Assembly: GCA_029582265.1 (NCBI GenBank) | Contig: CM055837.1 | Span: 8,879,926-8,943,925 of the forward strand | DNA from: Zoroaster sp. YZ-2022 | Lineage: Eukaryota; Echinodermata; Asteroidea; Forcipulatida; Zoroasteridae | Direction of reading: 5' to 3' | Length of the DNA: 64,000 nt | Shown here: positions 1 to 10,562 of the stretch, in pieces | How the letters are laid out: every line of letters begins with the position of its first letter | Position numbering within the stretch: the first letter of the stretch is position 1 | The notes under the pieces: model-generated | What the model was told of the DNA's origin: nothing | Databases searched by the model: none | The model's input: the letters and a program-made list of their open reading frames with translations, nothing else | Translations under genes and position numbers: made by a program

Positions 1-961
1 TCGCTACATTGTTTTGTTTTTCTACTCGCTTAATTTGGTTGATTGGAGTTGGTGCGTCAATGTTGTTAAAATTAAAACCATCATCTATTGGGTACTTGCT
101 CGTTCTTTGTCCATTATTGCTAGCTGGAAAACAATGCGCGCGCAAAACCCACCGCAAACAATCGTCGTCTTCGTTTTTAACGTTAATGCACGCGTTTTTA
201 TTTCTTATATAGTCGCATAGCTCGATATAACTACCACCTTTCAGAAGCTTTAAGTTGGCAACTAAAACGTTCATTCCAACGATGCGATCTATTACCCATC
301 CACTACCTTCTCGCGTATATTTTTCTAAAGTCTCTTGAATTTGTGAAAAAACACCATCTAATACATTTTTGATATCATACGAGTTAAATAAAACAATTTG
401 GCCATTATTATGAATAACTGGGTCAGCTTCATCCACGCTGTTTGGTTTTACTTTAAGTAATTTAAAAAGTACGTATATCATAAACTTTAACGATTTAAAA
501 TGTTTCAAGTCTTTAGTCAACACGACGATAATCTTTGTTTCTACAGCTCTCCAAAAAACATTAAAATCTTTTTCTTTGCTATGATTCAACGGAACAATCA
601 TTAAATGTTTGCGAAAATCACCGTCACTACTGTCGATCGGTGGGTTAAATCTCAACTTGGTTTCTCGGTTGTGAAACCTTTTAATAGCGTTAATGTAGTC
701 TTTTTTAATCAACCGCGATCTCTTTCCAGAGCCGTGTGGCGGTAGTTCAATATTTTTGAGAGCTATGTGCCTTTTCAGTTGAGCTAAATTTAATTCGTAC
801 AATGGTTTTTGTTTATGGGTTTTTTTATAAAATTTTACAGCTTTGTAATAAACACGTTTATCAACTATACCAAATTTCGTTTGAAATTATACGAATTTGT
901 TTCTGTCGTGCAAAATTTTCAATTCATCCAATGTCCATTTCGATAAATATTTAGTTGACAT
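1..961 (-). CDS. Polinton/adintovirus-like DNA polymerase N-terminal region, partial, one in-frame stop
   Basis: A minus-strand frame starts at the ATG at 961-959, reads 24 codons, meets TAA at 887-889, then stays open for 295 codons to the window edge. A basic stretch at about residues 53-85 (LNLAQLKRHIALKN) resembles a SAP-type DNA-binding motif. From about residue 217 it reads GSGW, then KGGSYIEL, NKNACINVKNEDDDCLRW and PINQIKRVEKQNN. I recognise this order from proteins whose downstream part is a family B DNA polymerase in Maverick/Polinton and adintovirus-like elements. No polymerase motif is inside the window. The stop may mark decay, an error, or a true start further in. Codon use is AT-rich, unlike MYO6. 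The assignment rests on remembered family patterns. Confidence 0.62.
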
Positions 962-1017
962 CTTTATTTATTAACTAGATAATAGTTATTTCATTATCTC
1001 ACTTTTCGTAACATTTT

Positions 1018-1545
1018 TAAGTTTGATTTTAGCCTCATCGATTTTTTGATGAGGTCAAATCATTTTGAATCTTTTTTGGTACTTTTTAAAGTCTCTTTTT
1101 TTTTTAAATATAGTTTTGGCCTCATCGATATTTTTAAGTCTCTTTTTTAAAATATAGTTTGGCCTCATCAGATATTTTAAGTCTCTTTTTTTTAAATATA
1201 GTTTTGGCCTCATCGATATTTTTAAGAGGTCAAATCATTTTGAATCTTTTGAGTATGCGCTGGGAGCGAATTTGATTTAAAATATCTTTTTGGGGTAGCT
1301 GTTCATAGAAGTTTTCATGATTCAAAATCAAGATATGACATTTACCAAAATAACCCCATAGGCATACAGAGAATTTGGGTAAAAAGATATTTTTTGGTGT
1401 TTTGGTAGAATATTTTGAATCAAAATATCTTTTTTGAAATCGGGTTTTTTTGATCCATAAAACCTTCCCTATAGGTATAGGGCGGATTTGGGTAAAAAAT
1501 ATCTTTTTTGATCTAAAATATCTTTTTTTTTGAGTAGAGTTTCCC
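1018..1545. repeat. AT-rich degenerate tandem repeats upstream of the PolB-like frame
   Basis: Between 1018 and 1235 a unit of about 45-60 bp with the core GGCCTCATCGATATTTTTAAG recurs about four times. Two copies of GAGGTCAAATCATTTTGAAT (near 1050 and 1226) bracket the block. From 1255 to 1545 a looser repeat based on AAAATATCTTTTTTGG follows. There is no coding frame. It lies just upstream of the viral-like start codon, so it may be element promoter or terminal DNA; this is inference. Confidence 0.6.
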
Positions 1546-1617
1546 CTTCGGCATCTAACATACTACTCGGGGACATAAATATTTTAATGGATTATTAGGC
1601 GCTATTGAGACTGATTT

Positions 1618-1917
1618 AGTATAAGTAGGGTTTTCAGGTGAAAAATTATTCCTAAACCAATATGCTCAATATTTATATAAAATTAAAGGTCTTGATGAAA
1701 GAAATACAATGATTTTTAAAGCAAGAAAATCAGACGAGTAGTTTTTGAGGAATCCTGTTTTATTTAATCAAGTATACAGCATTCGATGAAGCCTGACTGT
1801 CCATACACTGTACATCTAATGGCAACAAAACCGTTGAATCAGCCTACACACCCGTGATACACACGCACAGCGTTCGTGCTCGTTTCATAAGAGCTTTGAA
1901 AGGGTGTAAAATACACT
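1618..1917 (+). repeat. Direct repeat, left copy (about 300 bp)
   Basis: The segment beginning GTAGGGTTTTCAGGTGAAAA and ending near GAGCTTTGAAAGGGTGTAA recurs at 2663-2968 in the same orientation. Identity is about 90% by eye, with small indels. The copies are 1045 bp apart. No coding capacity was seen. Confidence 0.8.
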
Positions 1918-2049
1918 CTCCACTAAAACTAAACACAATTATGGCTCAAACTTTCACATAATATGATAGAAAAGAGGTAAATTCATTCAGACACTCTACC
2001 TTTCAACTTGAAAATTTCACCTCAAAACGGTGTTTACTTTTTATCTCTT

Positions 2050-2345
2050 CGTAACTTCAGTTGTAGAAGTAGCTGGGAGATCGAGCTTAAGCTATGGGTG
2101 CTGTTAAAGGAGCCCCTTTGACTCAATAGGGAAACCTAATGTTTTCATGTCAATCACAATGTACCTCGGGTGCGGAGACAGCTCTCCCGAAGTGGATGCC
2201 TCAGCAGAGCGCGGCGGTGTAAATTTTACGGGCTGGAATAAGGCGCCCGATCTCGGAACACTTCAAAGGCTGGGGCGGGACGAGAGTGGTTCATATCTAT
2301 AAAAACCTAGGCTGCACGTACTCTGATTGCTATTTTATAACGATT
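2050..2345. promoter_or_regulatory. GC-richer block with a TATA-like box between the direct repeats
   Basis: This block is richer in G and C than its surroundings and contains CTATAAAAACC at about 2297-2308. A plus-strand transcript starting near 2325-2335 would fit a TATA promoter. I recognise no gene or RNA here. Lying between direct repeats, it could belong to a small mobile element. Confidence 0.25.
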
Positions 2346-2662
2346 ATTGGATAGCTGAGACTATAAGCTTTCCAATGAGCTCATTACATGTAAGATTTCG
2401 ACAGGTAAAAGTAGTAGAATTTTTTGATTTAAAATTTTGATGTTTTTGTTTCAAGGGCGATGCGCTTGTGCGTGTGGAGGGCTTCGGTCAAGTTAACGTA
2501 CCAAACTGAAAACCCTAGGTATAAGTGAGAGAGTAAATCAAACATAGGGCCTAATAATTTCAATGGGCATTTTATTTAACAAAAATAAATATTACTACGA
2601 AATCAATTTAACAGTTACAACTAAAATACGGAATACATAGAAAACTAGCTAAACAAAACAGT

Positions 2663-2968
2663 TAAGATAGGGTTTTCAGGTGAAAAATTATTCCTAAACC
2701 AATATGCTCAATATTTATATCAAATTTAAGGTCTTGATGAAAGAAATCTAATGGTTTTTAAATCAAGAAAATCGGACGAGTATTTTTTTTGAGGAAATCC
2801 TGTTTTATTTAATCAAGTGATACAGTATCTGATGAAGCCTCGACTGTCCATAACACACTGTGTACATCCCTAATGGCAACAAAACCGTTGAATCAGCCTA
2901 CACACACCGTGATACACACGCACAGCGTTCGTGCTCGTTTCCCTCATAAGAGCTTTTGAAAGGGTGTA
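2663..2968 (+). repeat. Direct repeat, right copy (about 306 bp)
   Basis: Second copy of the 1618-1917 sequence. It starts with AGGGTTTTCAGGTGAAAA and ends after the CAGCGTTCGTGCTCGTTT motif and GAAAGGGTGTAA. Small insertions relative to the left copy fit ageing after duplication. Confidence 0.8.
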
Positions 2969-4845
2969 ATTTTAAGCATTTTAAATTTGCTACATAAAAT
3001 TCACAGATTGCAATACAAAAATTTTATTTTGCTATGCAAATTAATTTTTTGCATCGCAATTTTGCTATGCAAAATTTTTGAACGAAATCGTTCCCTGATG
3101 TGCATACATTCATTGCTCAAAATCTCCCAAAGTATTGTTTCCAATCCTCACTTGATCTACACCCTTCTCTCTCCTTCAAGTGTGTCTCTCATCATCTTTT
3201 AAAGGAAAATATGAAATGTCATGCATTTTTGATAGAAAAGTGGCAGTTGTATTTCTACATTCTTTCTGAGATGCTATTAGAGATGCTACAAGATGTTAAA
3301 TCCAAATTTAAGAATCCAAGATAATGTTGTCTCCCTGAAGTTTAAAAACAATCACAAAATGATGAAACAACAGCTATTTTCCTCTCAGTGCTGCAAGCTG
3401 CATGATGTAACCAAACTTTAAAAATCCAAAGATGATCAAGAAGTAACGTTAAAGCGTCTCCTGAAAAATGATCACAAAAGATCACAGAAGCTGTGCAAAA
3501 TTTCTTGCAGGGAAGATGACAAAAAGTTCCCAAAAAATTTGCAGATTGTGAAAACGTGCTTGCAGGAAAATGGTTCTCACAAATGAAAAATATTCAAATA
3601 ATTCCACAAATTGAAAATATTTTGACGCCAGAATTTGTACATCTATCTGAATTGAAAGACTGTGACAAAGTGAACTAAACCACACATATCATGGCAAATG
3701 TTAGCGTCCAAAGGAACAATAGCTGCACTAAACATTTGCATTTGACAAATTGTAATACATCCCATAATGATATTACCATATATGGAAGCAGCAATATTTT
3801 TCCCTGCAAAAAACATGTTTACCTAGATTTGTAAGAACGGCATGTACATGAAAAAGTATTTTATTATTTAGCGATAAAATGTGTTATCACGAGGCACCAA
3901 GTGGTGATTTTTGAACATATATTATTAGTATGGCCTGCAGTGTATCAATGGGAGACAACCATATGAGGCCACTGGCAACAACTGCAGTAGCTTGGAGTGG
4001 CCTCAGAGGATTGTTTTAAAAATGGTACTGATTGAAGGAGGGTTTAATCAAGTATTAGCAATTAATCGAGTACTCGCGAGTAATTGTAGTGCAATTACTT
4101 ACATGTAACCCTCCTACTGATAGACTATTTGAAACCATTCAAAATTTCCACTTTCAAAAATGCCCAGCCAGATGTCACCATTTGAACAGTGTTGGTAGCA
4201 AGCTTTACTACCATTCAAACTCATTCAAATGCATAGAGGGTCCATTGATTCACCACTGAGAAGTATCCAAACAACGTTTTGTTGTGTATTAGCTGTACTA
4301 CTATCGGAAAAGATCCAAACAAAGTTTTGTATTAGATGACCTACCATTCAAAAACCATTTGGGGAATCAATACTGCTACAGTTATTTCAACTTTCAAAAC
4401 CACTAAAGCGAATGGTTTCATTTGGTGCATCAATATCTAAACTAACTTGGACAAAAACTCTTCTACTTAGAAGCACGGTTCAGTAATTTGCCTCACTAGT
4501 TGAACAGTCAACTATCTGGTTTTGACTGCTAGAACAACTTTACCCTGGTTTGACCTGTGTGGTTATTTTATTATATACCCTCACTTCCTCCCTGATCCTT
4601 CAGAATCCACCTGGATGTTTAGGAGGATTTTGCAGGATTGAGGACAGTATACAGCCCAGTCACGTTACTATACATGGGCTTGTGATGATGTCCCTTGAAT
4701 TTTGGAGTACAAAGAATATGTCATTGCACAGTGGGTGATTTTGGAGGATTCAGGAAGGCTGAAAACAAAATGCCTCAAGAGGATGAGGGCTAACGGAGTA
4801 TTTTGACCATCCTAGAATATGGCATGGCATAGCAGTTTAGAAATT
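2969..4845. other. Non-coding, repeat fragments only
   Basis: Only short frames with no recognisable protein are present. The stretch near 2990-3080 repeats GCTATGCAAA and GCATCGCAAT motifs. A MITE fragment lies at 3914-4052. A second TAACCCTCCTACTG end is at 4115. The 4550-4800 stretch has GGAGGATT motifs related to the TTAA-flanked elements at 13.1 and 62.6 kb. Confidence 0.55.
3914..4052 (+). mobile_element. Fragment of TTAA-type MITE (CCCTCC family)
   Basis: Matches one end of the elements at 48754-49193 and 51926-52228. Shared segments include TTAGTATGGCCTGCAGTG, GAGGCCACTGGCAACAACTG and the terminal GGAGGG next to a degenerate TTAA. Only the right end remains. Confidence 0.65.
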
Positions 4846-5345
4846 NNNNNNNNNNNNNNNNNNNNNNNNNNNNNNNNNNNNNNNNNNNNNNNNNNNNNNN
4901 NNNNNNNNNNNNNNNNNNNNNNNNNNNNNNNNNNNNNNNNNNNNNNNNNNNNNNNNNNNNNNNNNNNNNNNNNNNNNNNNNNNNNNNNNNNNNNNNNNNN
5001 NNNNNNNNNNNNNNNNNNNNNNNNNNNNNNNNNNNNNNNNNNNNNNNNNNNNNNNNNNNNNNNNNNNNNNNNNNNNNNNNNNNNNNNNNNNNNNNNNNNN
5101 NNNNNNNNNNNNNNNNNNNNNNNNNNNNNNNNNNNNNNNNNNNNNNNNNNNNNNNNNNNNNNNNNNNNNNNNNNNNNNNNNNNNNNNNNNNNNNNNNNNN
5201 NNNNNNNNNNNNNNNNNNNNNNNNNNNNNNNNNNNNNNNNNNNNNNNNNNNNNNNNNNNNNNNNNNNNNNNNNNNNNNNNNNNNNNNNNNNNNNNNNNNN
5301 NNNNNNNNNNNNNNNNNNNNNNNNNNNNNNNNNNNNNNNNNNNNN
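4846..5345. other. Assembly gap (500 N)
   Basis: Five hundred consecutive undetermined bases. The round size suggests a placeholder between contigs, so linkage of 1-4845 to the rest depends on scaffolding. Confidence 0.98.
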
Positions 5346-5625
5346 TTATTTAACTATTTATTTCACTTTATTTAATTTTGTTATAATTATAATTAAAACT
5401 TTATTTTATATTTATTGCTTCTTGTATTCTGTGTAGCCATTCAACTTGGAGAACCCCTAGACAGAAACAATGTTTCTTTTGGGTAATCCTTCGGGAGTTG
5501 AATGGTATTGTGTTATGTTTTTGTACGTAAAGCATTCGTTTTATGTATTCCTTGTAATGTTGGTCATCTATGTATTTGTTGATATATACCGAGAAATAAA
5601 ATAGAAATAGAAATAAATCTCATAA
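5346..5625 (+). mobile_element. Possible LINE 3' end with hairpin and A-rich tail
   Basis: CCATTCAACT at about 5439 pairs with AGTTGAATGG at about 5496, forming a stem just before a 3' stretch. The sequence then ends in AATAAAATAGAAATAGAAATAAA, like the short tail repeats of non-LTR retrotransposons. Any coding part would be in the gap. The family is not identified. Confidence 0.35.
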
Positions 5626-5931
5626 AACCTGCTTCATTTATTATTATTTGTGACCCTTTCTAATAATCCTTAAACATGTTTATAATGCCTCTAAGGGGTC
5701 AACAATTGTCATGGGAACGGGCTTAATTAAATTAAATTCCAGTGTATTTCAATAAATAGTACATGAATACAATAGTTAGTTTATGGACGGATGCATTATT
5801 TGTTCGATATTTAAGAACAGCCATGCCCAAAATTCCAACTAAACAAACAAATCAATAAATACAAAATGTCGGTGAATGGCGCGGAAGATGTGTCCAACTA
5901 TCTAAAATTGTGTTGTATAATGCACGTAAAG

Positions 5932-6292
5932 TGGATTGTCGTGCGGTCTAGCGCACTGAACTCAAGTTCTGGTGTTGCCAGCAGCAGAGTGTGGGTTCGA
6001 GCCCCGGCCGTGACACCTGTGTCCTTGAGCAAGACACTTAACCATAATTGCTTCTCTCCACCCAGGGGTTAAATGGGTACCTGTGAAGGCAGAGATGGTT
6101 TGCTCTATATGCGCTAGAAATGGCAGCAATTGAGCTGTATACTCCCCAGGGAGCTGAGATGGTTTCAGGAATGATTTATGAGCCTTATGAGCCTTATGAG
6201 CAGGGATAATAATATAATGCGCCTTGAGCGCCACTTAGTTGGTGGATACGTGCGCTATATAAATCTATACATTATTATTATTATTATTATAA
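5932..6292 (+). mobile_element. tRNA-Leu(CAA)-derived SINE
   Basis: The tRNA-like head has GCACTGAACTCAAGTTCTGG (CAA anticodon context of tRNA-Leu) and the B box GGTTCGAGCCC. The body contains CCTTGAGCAAGACACTTAAC, found in V-type SINEs of vertebrates and other animals. The tail reads GTTGGTGGATACGTGCGC, then a TTA microsatellite. The A box is damaged here. Better heads are at 45634 and 57361. Confidence 0.85.
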
Positions 6293-6828
6293 AATCACCC
6301 CACCCCACCCCCATCCCAACGTAACAAGAATATGCCACAGTACACATGTACATTGTACCGTCAAAGGTCGATTGAAGTAAAAAGGTAGCTTCGCTAGATA
6401 CTAAATCCCAGCATGCCACTGGATGACTGAGAATGTTTTACACGTTTAAATACATTTTCAATGAAAATGTCATTTGTAAAGTGTATTATGTATCTCAAAG
6501 CCGTCTATGAGCCTTATGAGCAGGGATAATAATATAATGCGCCTTGAGCGCCACTTAGTTGGTGGATACGTGCGCTATATAAATCTATACATTATTATTA
6601 TTATTATTATAAAATCACCCCACCCCACCCCCATCCCAACGTAACAAGAATATGCCACAGTACACATGTACATTGTACCGTCAAAGGTCGATTGAAGTAA
6701 AAAGGTAGCTTCGCTAGATACTAAATCCCAGCATGCCACTGGATGACTGAGAATGTTTTACACGTTTAAATACATTTTCAATGAAAATGTCATTTGTAAA
6801 GTGTATTATGTATCTCAAAGCCGTCTAT
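6189..6828 (+). repeat. 320-bp tandem direct duplication
   Basis: 6189-6508 and 6509-6828 appear identical or nearly so. The unit begins in the SINE tail (ATGAGCCTTATGAGCAGGG), takes in the TTA microsatellite and ends in unique sequence (CAAAGCCGTCTATG). The second SINE tail at 6509-6610 therefore comes from local duplication, not an insertion. Confidence 0.92.
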
Positions 6829-7056
6829 GGCGGTAATAGTTCATTCGTTGACATAATGTCCTTATTAATGCACAATTCATATCAAACTATTTTCATGTTT
6901 TGGAAAAAATTGTGAGAGTTCGCCTTCCAGCCCATCGTTTTCTACAGGTGCAATATAAAACAACCATACGGCCAAGGTCGATTGTATTTTTTTTTAAATG
7001 TTTTGTTTAGTATTATATTTCATTTGCTATGAATGATTATCTTGTTTTACTGTAAA

Positions 7057-7125
7057 GCGCCTTGAGCACTTCTTGGTGAATATGTGCGCGTTATAAATCT
7101 TCTGTATTATTAGTAGTAGTAGTAT
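7057..7125 (+). mobile_element. SINE 3' tail fragment
   Basis: GCGCCTTGAGCACTTCTTGG, TGTGCGCGTTATAAATC and a TTA/GTA microsatellite match the SINE tail. The head and body are missing. Confidence 0.6.
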
Positions 7126-7594
7126 GCAATACCGTAAGTAAGAAGATAGCTACACTAGTACTGTGAATTTACTAAAACTCAATATATCGGATGAATGTTC
7201 ATCGTGTTCAGTTGTCCGCAACCGTATGTTACACATGAAAAAAGCGATTGAATGTGTCTCCTCTCATCATCCTGCATTGGTTGCCATAGGCCTAAATACA
7301 TTTTCAATGAAAATGACATTTTTAAAGGTGTGTTCTCTCAAAGCCATCTGTGTTCGGTAATAGTTCATTCGTTGACATACTGTAGTTAATGCACAATTCA
7401 TACCAAACATTTCTTATTTTGAATTTTTTTTTTGAGTTTGCCTTCCAGCCCATTGTTTTCTAAAAGTGCAGTAACACACACACGTAAAATGGTAGCTACA
7501 CTATGAATTTATATTCATATATAAAGTTCGATATGCGGCATAGTGCACCCCTTCCCATTGTGTCTTTATTGTGTTCCAGGAATCTTAGGAATAT

Positions 7595-7830
7595 TTTCGA
7601 GGATTTCCAGCCCATTGTTTTCTAAAAGTGCAGTTAACACACACACGTAAAATGGTAGCTACACTATGAATTTATTAAAACTCAAAATGCACAATTATTT
7701 TTGACTACGGCTTGTTCATTTGTGAAGTTTAAGGAAAAATGGTCGCCAACATTGGTGTTTTCGCCAACAGTTTTGTAGGAAACATGTAAATCCTTAATGC
7801 ACGCCAAATATTATTCTTAAATATCGAAAA
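7595..7830. repeat. Dispersed repeat, copy 1
   Basis: About 200 bp containing AAAATGGTAGCTACACTATG and ACTACGGCTTGTTCATTTGT recurs at 11945-12140 with few differences. A shorter start of it is at 7445-7510. There is no coding frame. Confidence 0.8.
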
Positions 7831-8289
7831 TAATGCATTCGTCCAACAACTAACTGTTGCATCCATGCCGTATTAATATGTGAGGATTTTATTTAGAAAA
7901 AAGTCACCAAGTTTCAAGGTGGTAGGAAGCAGGGTTTGAAGATACCATAAAGTATATTTTGATGAAATTAGGCATATTAAAGCAGGGGCGTGGCAGAAAC
8001 ATAATAACTGGGCGTGGCTTAGTTGGAAGTACCAATTTTTCATTGTTTTCAATTGTGTATCTGTAATCACGGACCCTCAAAACATAGGTAAAACTGAAAA
8101 ACATGTAAGTGTGGAATGTTTACTTGTGAAGTCATCGGCAAATCTCAGTGCATTTTCCCGCCATTTTCAATGGCCGCCAAATAAGAATCCTCAATGTACA
8201 CCCTAAGGACTCCAAACTGTTTTCAGATAGCTTCTACCCCTGTAGAAAACACCTGGTGACATAATGACGGTTACATTACATAGTATATA

Positions 8290-8400
8290 CCCCATTATCC
8301 GGGATTTATATAATACAATACAATACAATACAATACAATGAAGGCATTTATATAGCGCTCTTACACAAACGGTATCACAGCGCTTTACAGTGAGATGCAA
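8290..8400 (+). repeat. ATACA microsatellite and TATATAGCGC repeat tail
   Basis: AATAC is repeated about six times near 8310-8340. It is followed by GGCATTTATATAGCGCTC and CAGCGCTTTACAGTGAG, a motif typical of SINE-like repeat ends in marine animals. Confidence 0.5.
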
Positions 8401-8692
8401 GTACAATTAAAAAATACACAGTGCCTAAAATAAATGAGTCTTGAGAAATGTTTTAAATTGACTCAATGAAGAAGCATGACGGATACCAGATGGTATATAG
8501 TTCATTCCAAGTGCTGGGTGCAGCAGTATAGAAACCCTTGTTAGCCGCAGTTAAATGTGTAGTTGGCTTTTTGAAGATCCGGGAATCAGAATTTGATTTA
8601 TGTCAAACGGTGTATACTTTCTGTATTTTATAAGTAGAGAAACTTCCAGGTGTCGGGAAGGCGAGGGATCAAGACGCAGTCCCCAAACGTAT

Positions 8693-8872
8693 GGAGCTCC
8701 ATATGCGGCAGAGTGCACCTCCTTCCCATTGTGTTCCAGGAATCTTAGGAATTCTTTAGAGGATTTCGGGGGGGGGGGGGAGGTCCGTTAACAATAGAAC
8801 AACAGTGTGTTAGTGTGTAGGGACATTTGGGGGGGGGGGGGGGTGGCACTCTGTCGCATATCGAGCATGGTA
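8693..8872. mobile_element. MITE with TATGCGGCAGAGTGCAC ends and G-run interior
   Basis: The left end CATATGCGGCAGAGTGCAC pairs with the right end GTGGCACTCTGTCGCATATC. The interior has two long G runs (about 8768-8780 and 8829-8842). A related end is at 7530-7550. Confidence 0.65.
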
Positions 8873-9299
8873 TACTCCCCAAGACGTGCATGAGGAAGCA
8901 ATGATTATCTCAATAGAAGTGTGAAAGGCGAAGGCGAAATGGATTCATCAACAAGCGGGGCAACAAATGGATGTACTTCAAGCGGGGAAACAAATGCCAA
9001 GTCCTAATTGAAGAGAATGCATTCTGCCTGCGACTCTTTTTACTTAATTTCTGAGGCTAAGCAGAGCTTAACCCTGTATAACCCTGTAATGGTTTTACGG
9101 CCATTGAGGTCTTCTGTCTATAATATTATTAAAAGTAAGGTACTGAATCGGTCGTTCAAAAATAACCAAATGATGTTATCAATCTTCCCTGTACATTTTG
9201 TCTGAGCTTCTGTAAGTTTTTTAGAAAAGATAAATCATTTCCATTTTGAAATTAGGAGAGTACTCTTTCCTGAATTCCACATTAGAACGAATAAATTTT

Positions 9300-10562
9300 A
9301 TGGATTATGGATTTTATGGATTTTATGGATTAACGATTTCTTGACAAATAGATCACAGAGAGTTAGACTAATGCAGTCAGTATCTGATATTGTTTATACC
9401 AACACAGGGGCCCCTCAGGGATGTGTTTTATCCCCAGTACTTTTCACACTTTATACAAGTGATCTCAGATGTAGTAATGCCACGTGCTCTATGGTCAAGT
9501 ACGCAGATGACACATCGTTAACATTCATTACTTATGAGGATGAGACCGGGTATAGAGATGAAATTACCAAGTTTGTTCATTGGTTCAGAGAAAATTTTCT
9601 GGTTTTAAATGCACAAAAAACTAAGGAAATTGTGTTTGATTTTCGAAAAAACCGGAAGGAGATCGATCCTGTTAACATAAATGGTGTTGATATTGAAATT
9701 GTCACTGAATATAAGTACCTTGGGACTTATATTGATAGCCATCTAAACTGGAATGTTAATACTCAAAAATTGTGTTCTAAGGCTAATCAGCGTATTTATT
9801 TTCTGAGGAAACTCAAGTTATTTAATATTGACCGGGATATAATCATGATGTTCTTCCAAAGTGCCATACAATCTGTTATTACGTTCTCTTGCATTGCATG
9901 GGTAAATGGTCTGTCTATGGGTAATCTAAATAAAATCAACAGAATCACTAAATCCGCATGTAAGATCATCGGTACTACTATAAAAAAAACTTGGGTTCAA
10001 TCTACGAGGCAGCTCTAACGACTAAACTAAAAACAATACAACTTGATAATACCCATCCACTTCATTCACTTTTAGTTTTTAATAAGTCCGGCAGATTACG
10101 ACAACTCAAATCCAACACAATTCGTCATCGCCTCTCTTTCGTACCCAGTGCAATTTCTTGTTTTAACAATAGTTTTATTAGATGACTTGTTTTTGGTTTT
10201 GTTGTTTTAAGGCTTACTGTTTTTGAGGTTTGGGTTTTCTTTTTCTTTTTCTACCTTTCCAGCCCCCTTCCCAATTATGTCCCCCTTGGCCTTCCCCTGT
10301 TCCCATGTATTGTTTTCCCTTCCCTTTCTTCCTTCCCCACCTTTCCCTGTCCCTTCCCAGTTTCATTATATTTTTATTTGCTGTATTTTGTAATATAACA
10401 AATACAATATGTATAATATGGAATAATTTTTTAATAATTACAATTTTTTTAATTTTTAACGTAATAGTGTGTATTAATGTTTTTTATATGTGCAAACTGA
10501 GGAAATGATTTTCATGCTGGCATGACGAATAAATGAATTGAATTGAATTGAATTGAATTAAA
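9300..10562 (+). mobile_element. 5'-truncated non-LTR retrotransposon (LINE)
   Basis: The C-terminal half of a reverse transcriptase is followed by a 3' UTR and a GAATT microsatellite tail at 10535-10562. It starts abruptly after TTTTATGGA repeats (9297-9330), consistent with 5' truncation. The reverse transcriptase motifs resemble the CR1/L2/Rex group; the clade is not settled. Confidence 0.88.
9329..10183 (+). pseudogene. LINE reverse transcriptase C-terminal half, frameshifted
   Basis: The first frame carries NTGAPQGCVLSPVLFTLYT (RT domain), the catalytic YADD box (KYADDTSL), LNAQKTKEIVFDFRKN and EYKYLGTYID (thumb region). Near 9982, at a run of eight A, the frame shifts. The family pattern continues in another frame with NTHPLHSL, RHRLSFVPSAI and a stop at about 10185. 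The N-terminal endonuclease and early RT are absent. It would encode target-primed reverse transcription if whole; this copy is dead. Confidence 0.87.

Noticed and set aside
1618..2968. LTR retrotransposon
   Set aside because: Direct repeats exist, but I see no primer-binding site, polypurine tract, coding region or flanking duplication; kept only as a direct-repeat pair.
4819..5436. 205-codon frame
   Set aside because: It is mostly undetermined bases of the assembly gap.
10230..10508. 92-codon hydrophobic frame as a membrane protein
   Set aside because: It lies in the LINE 3' UTR, in CT/T-rich sequence just before the tail repeat.
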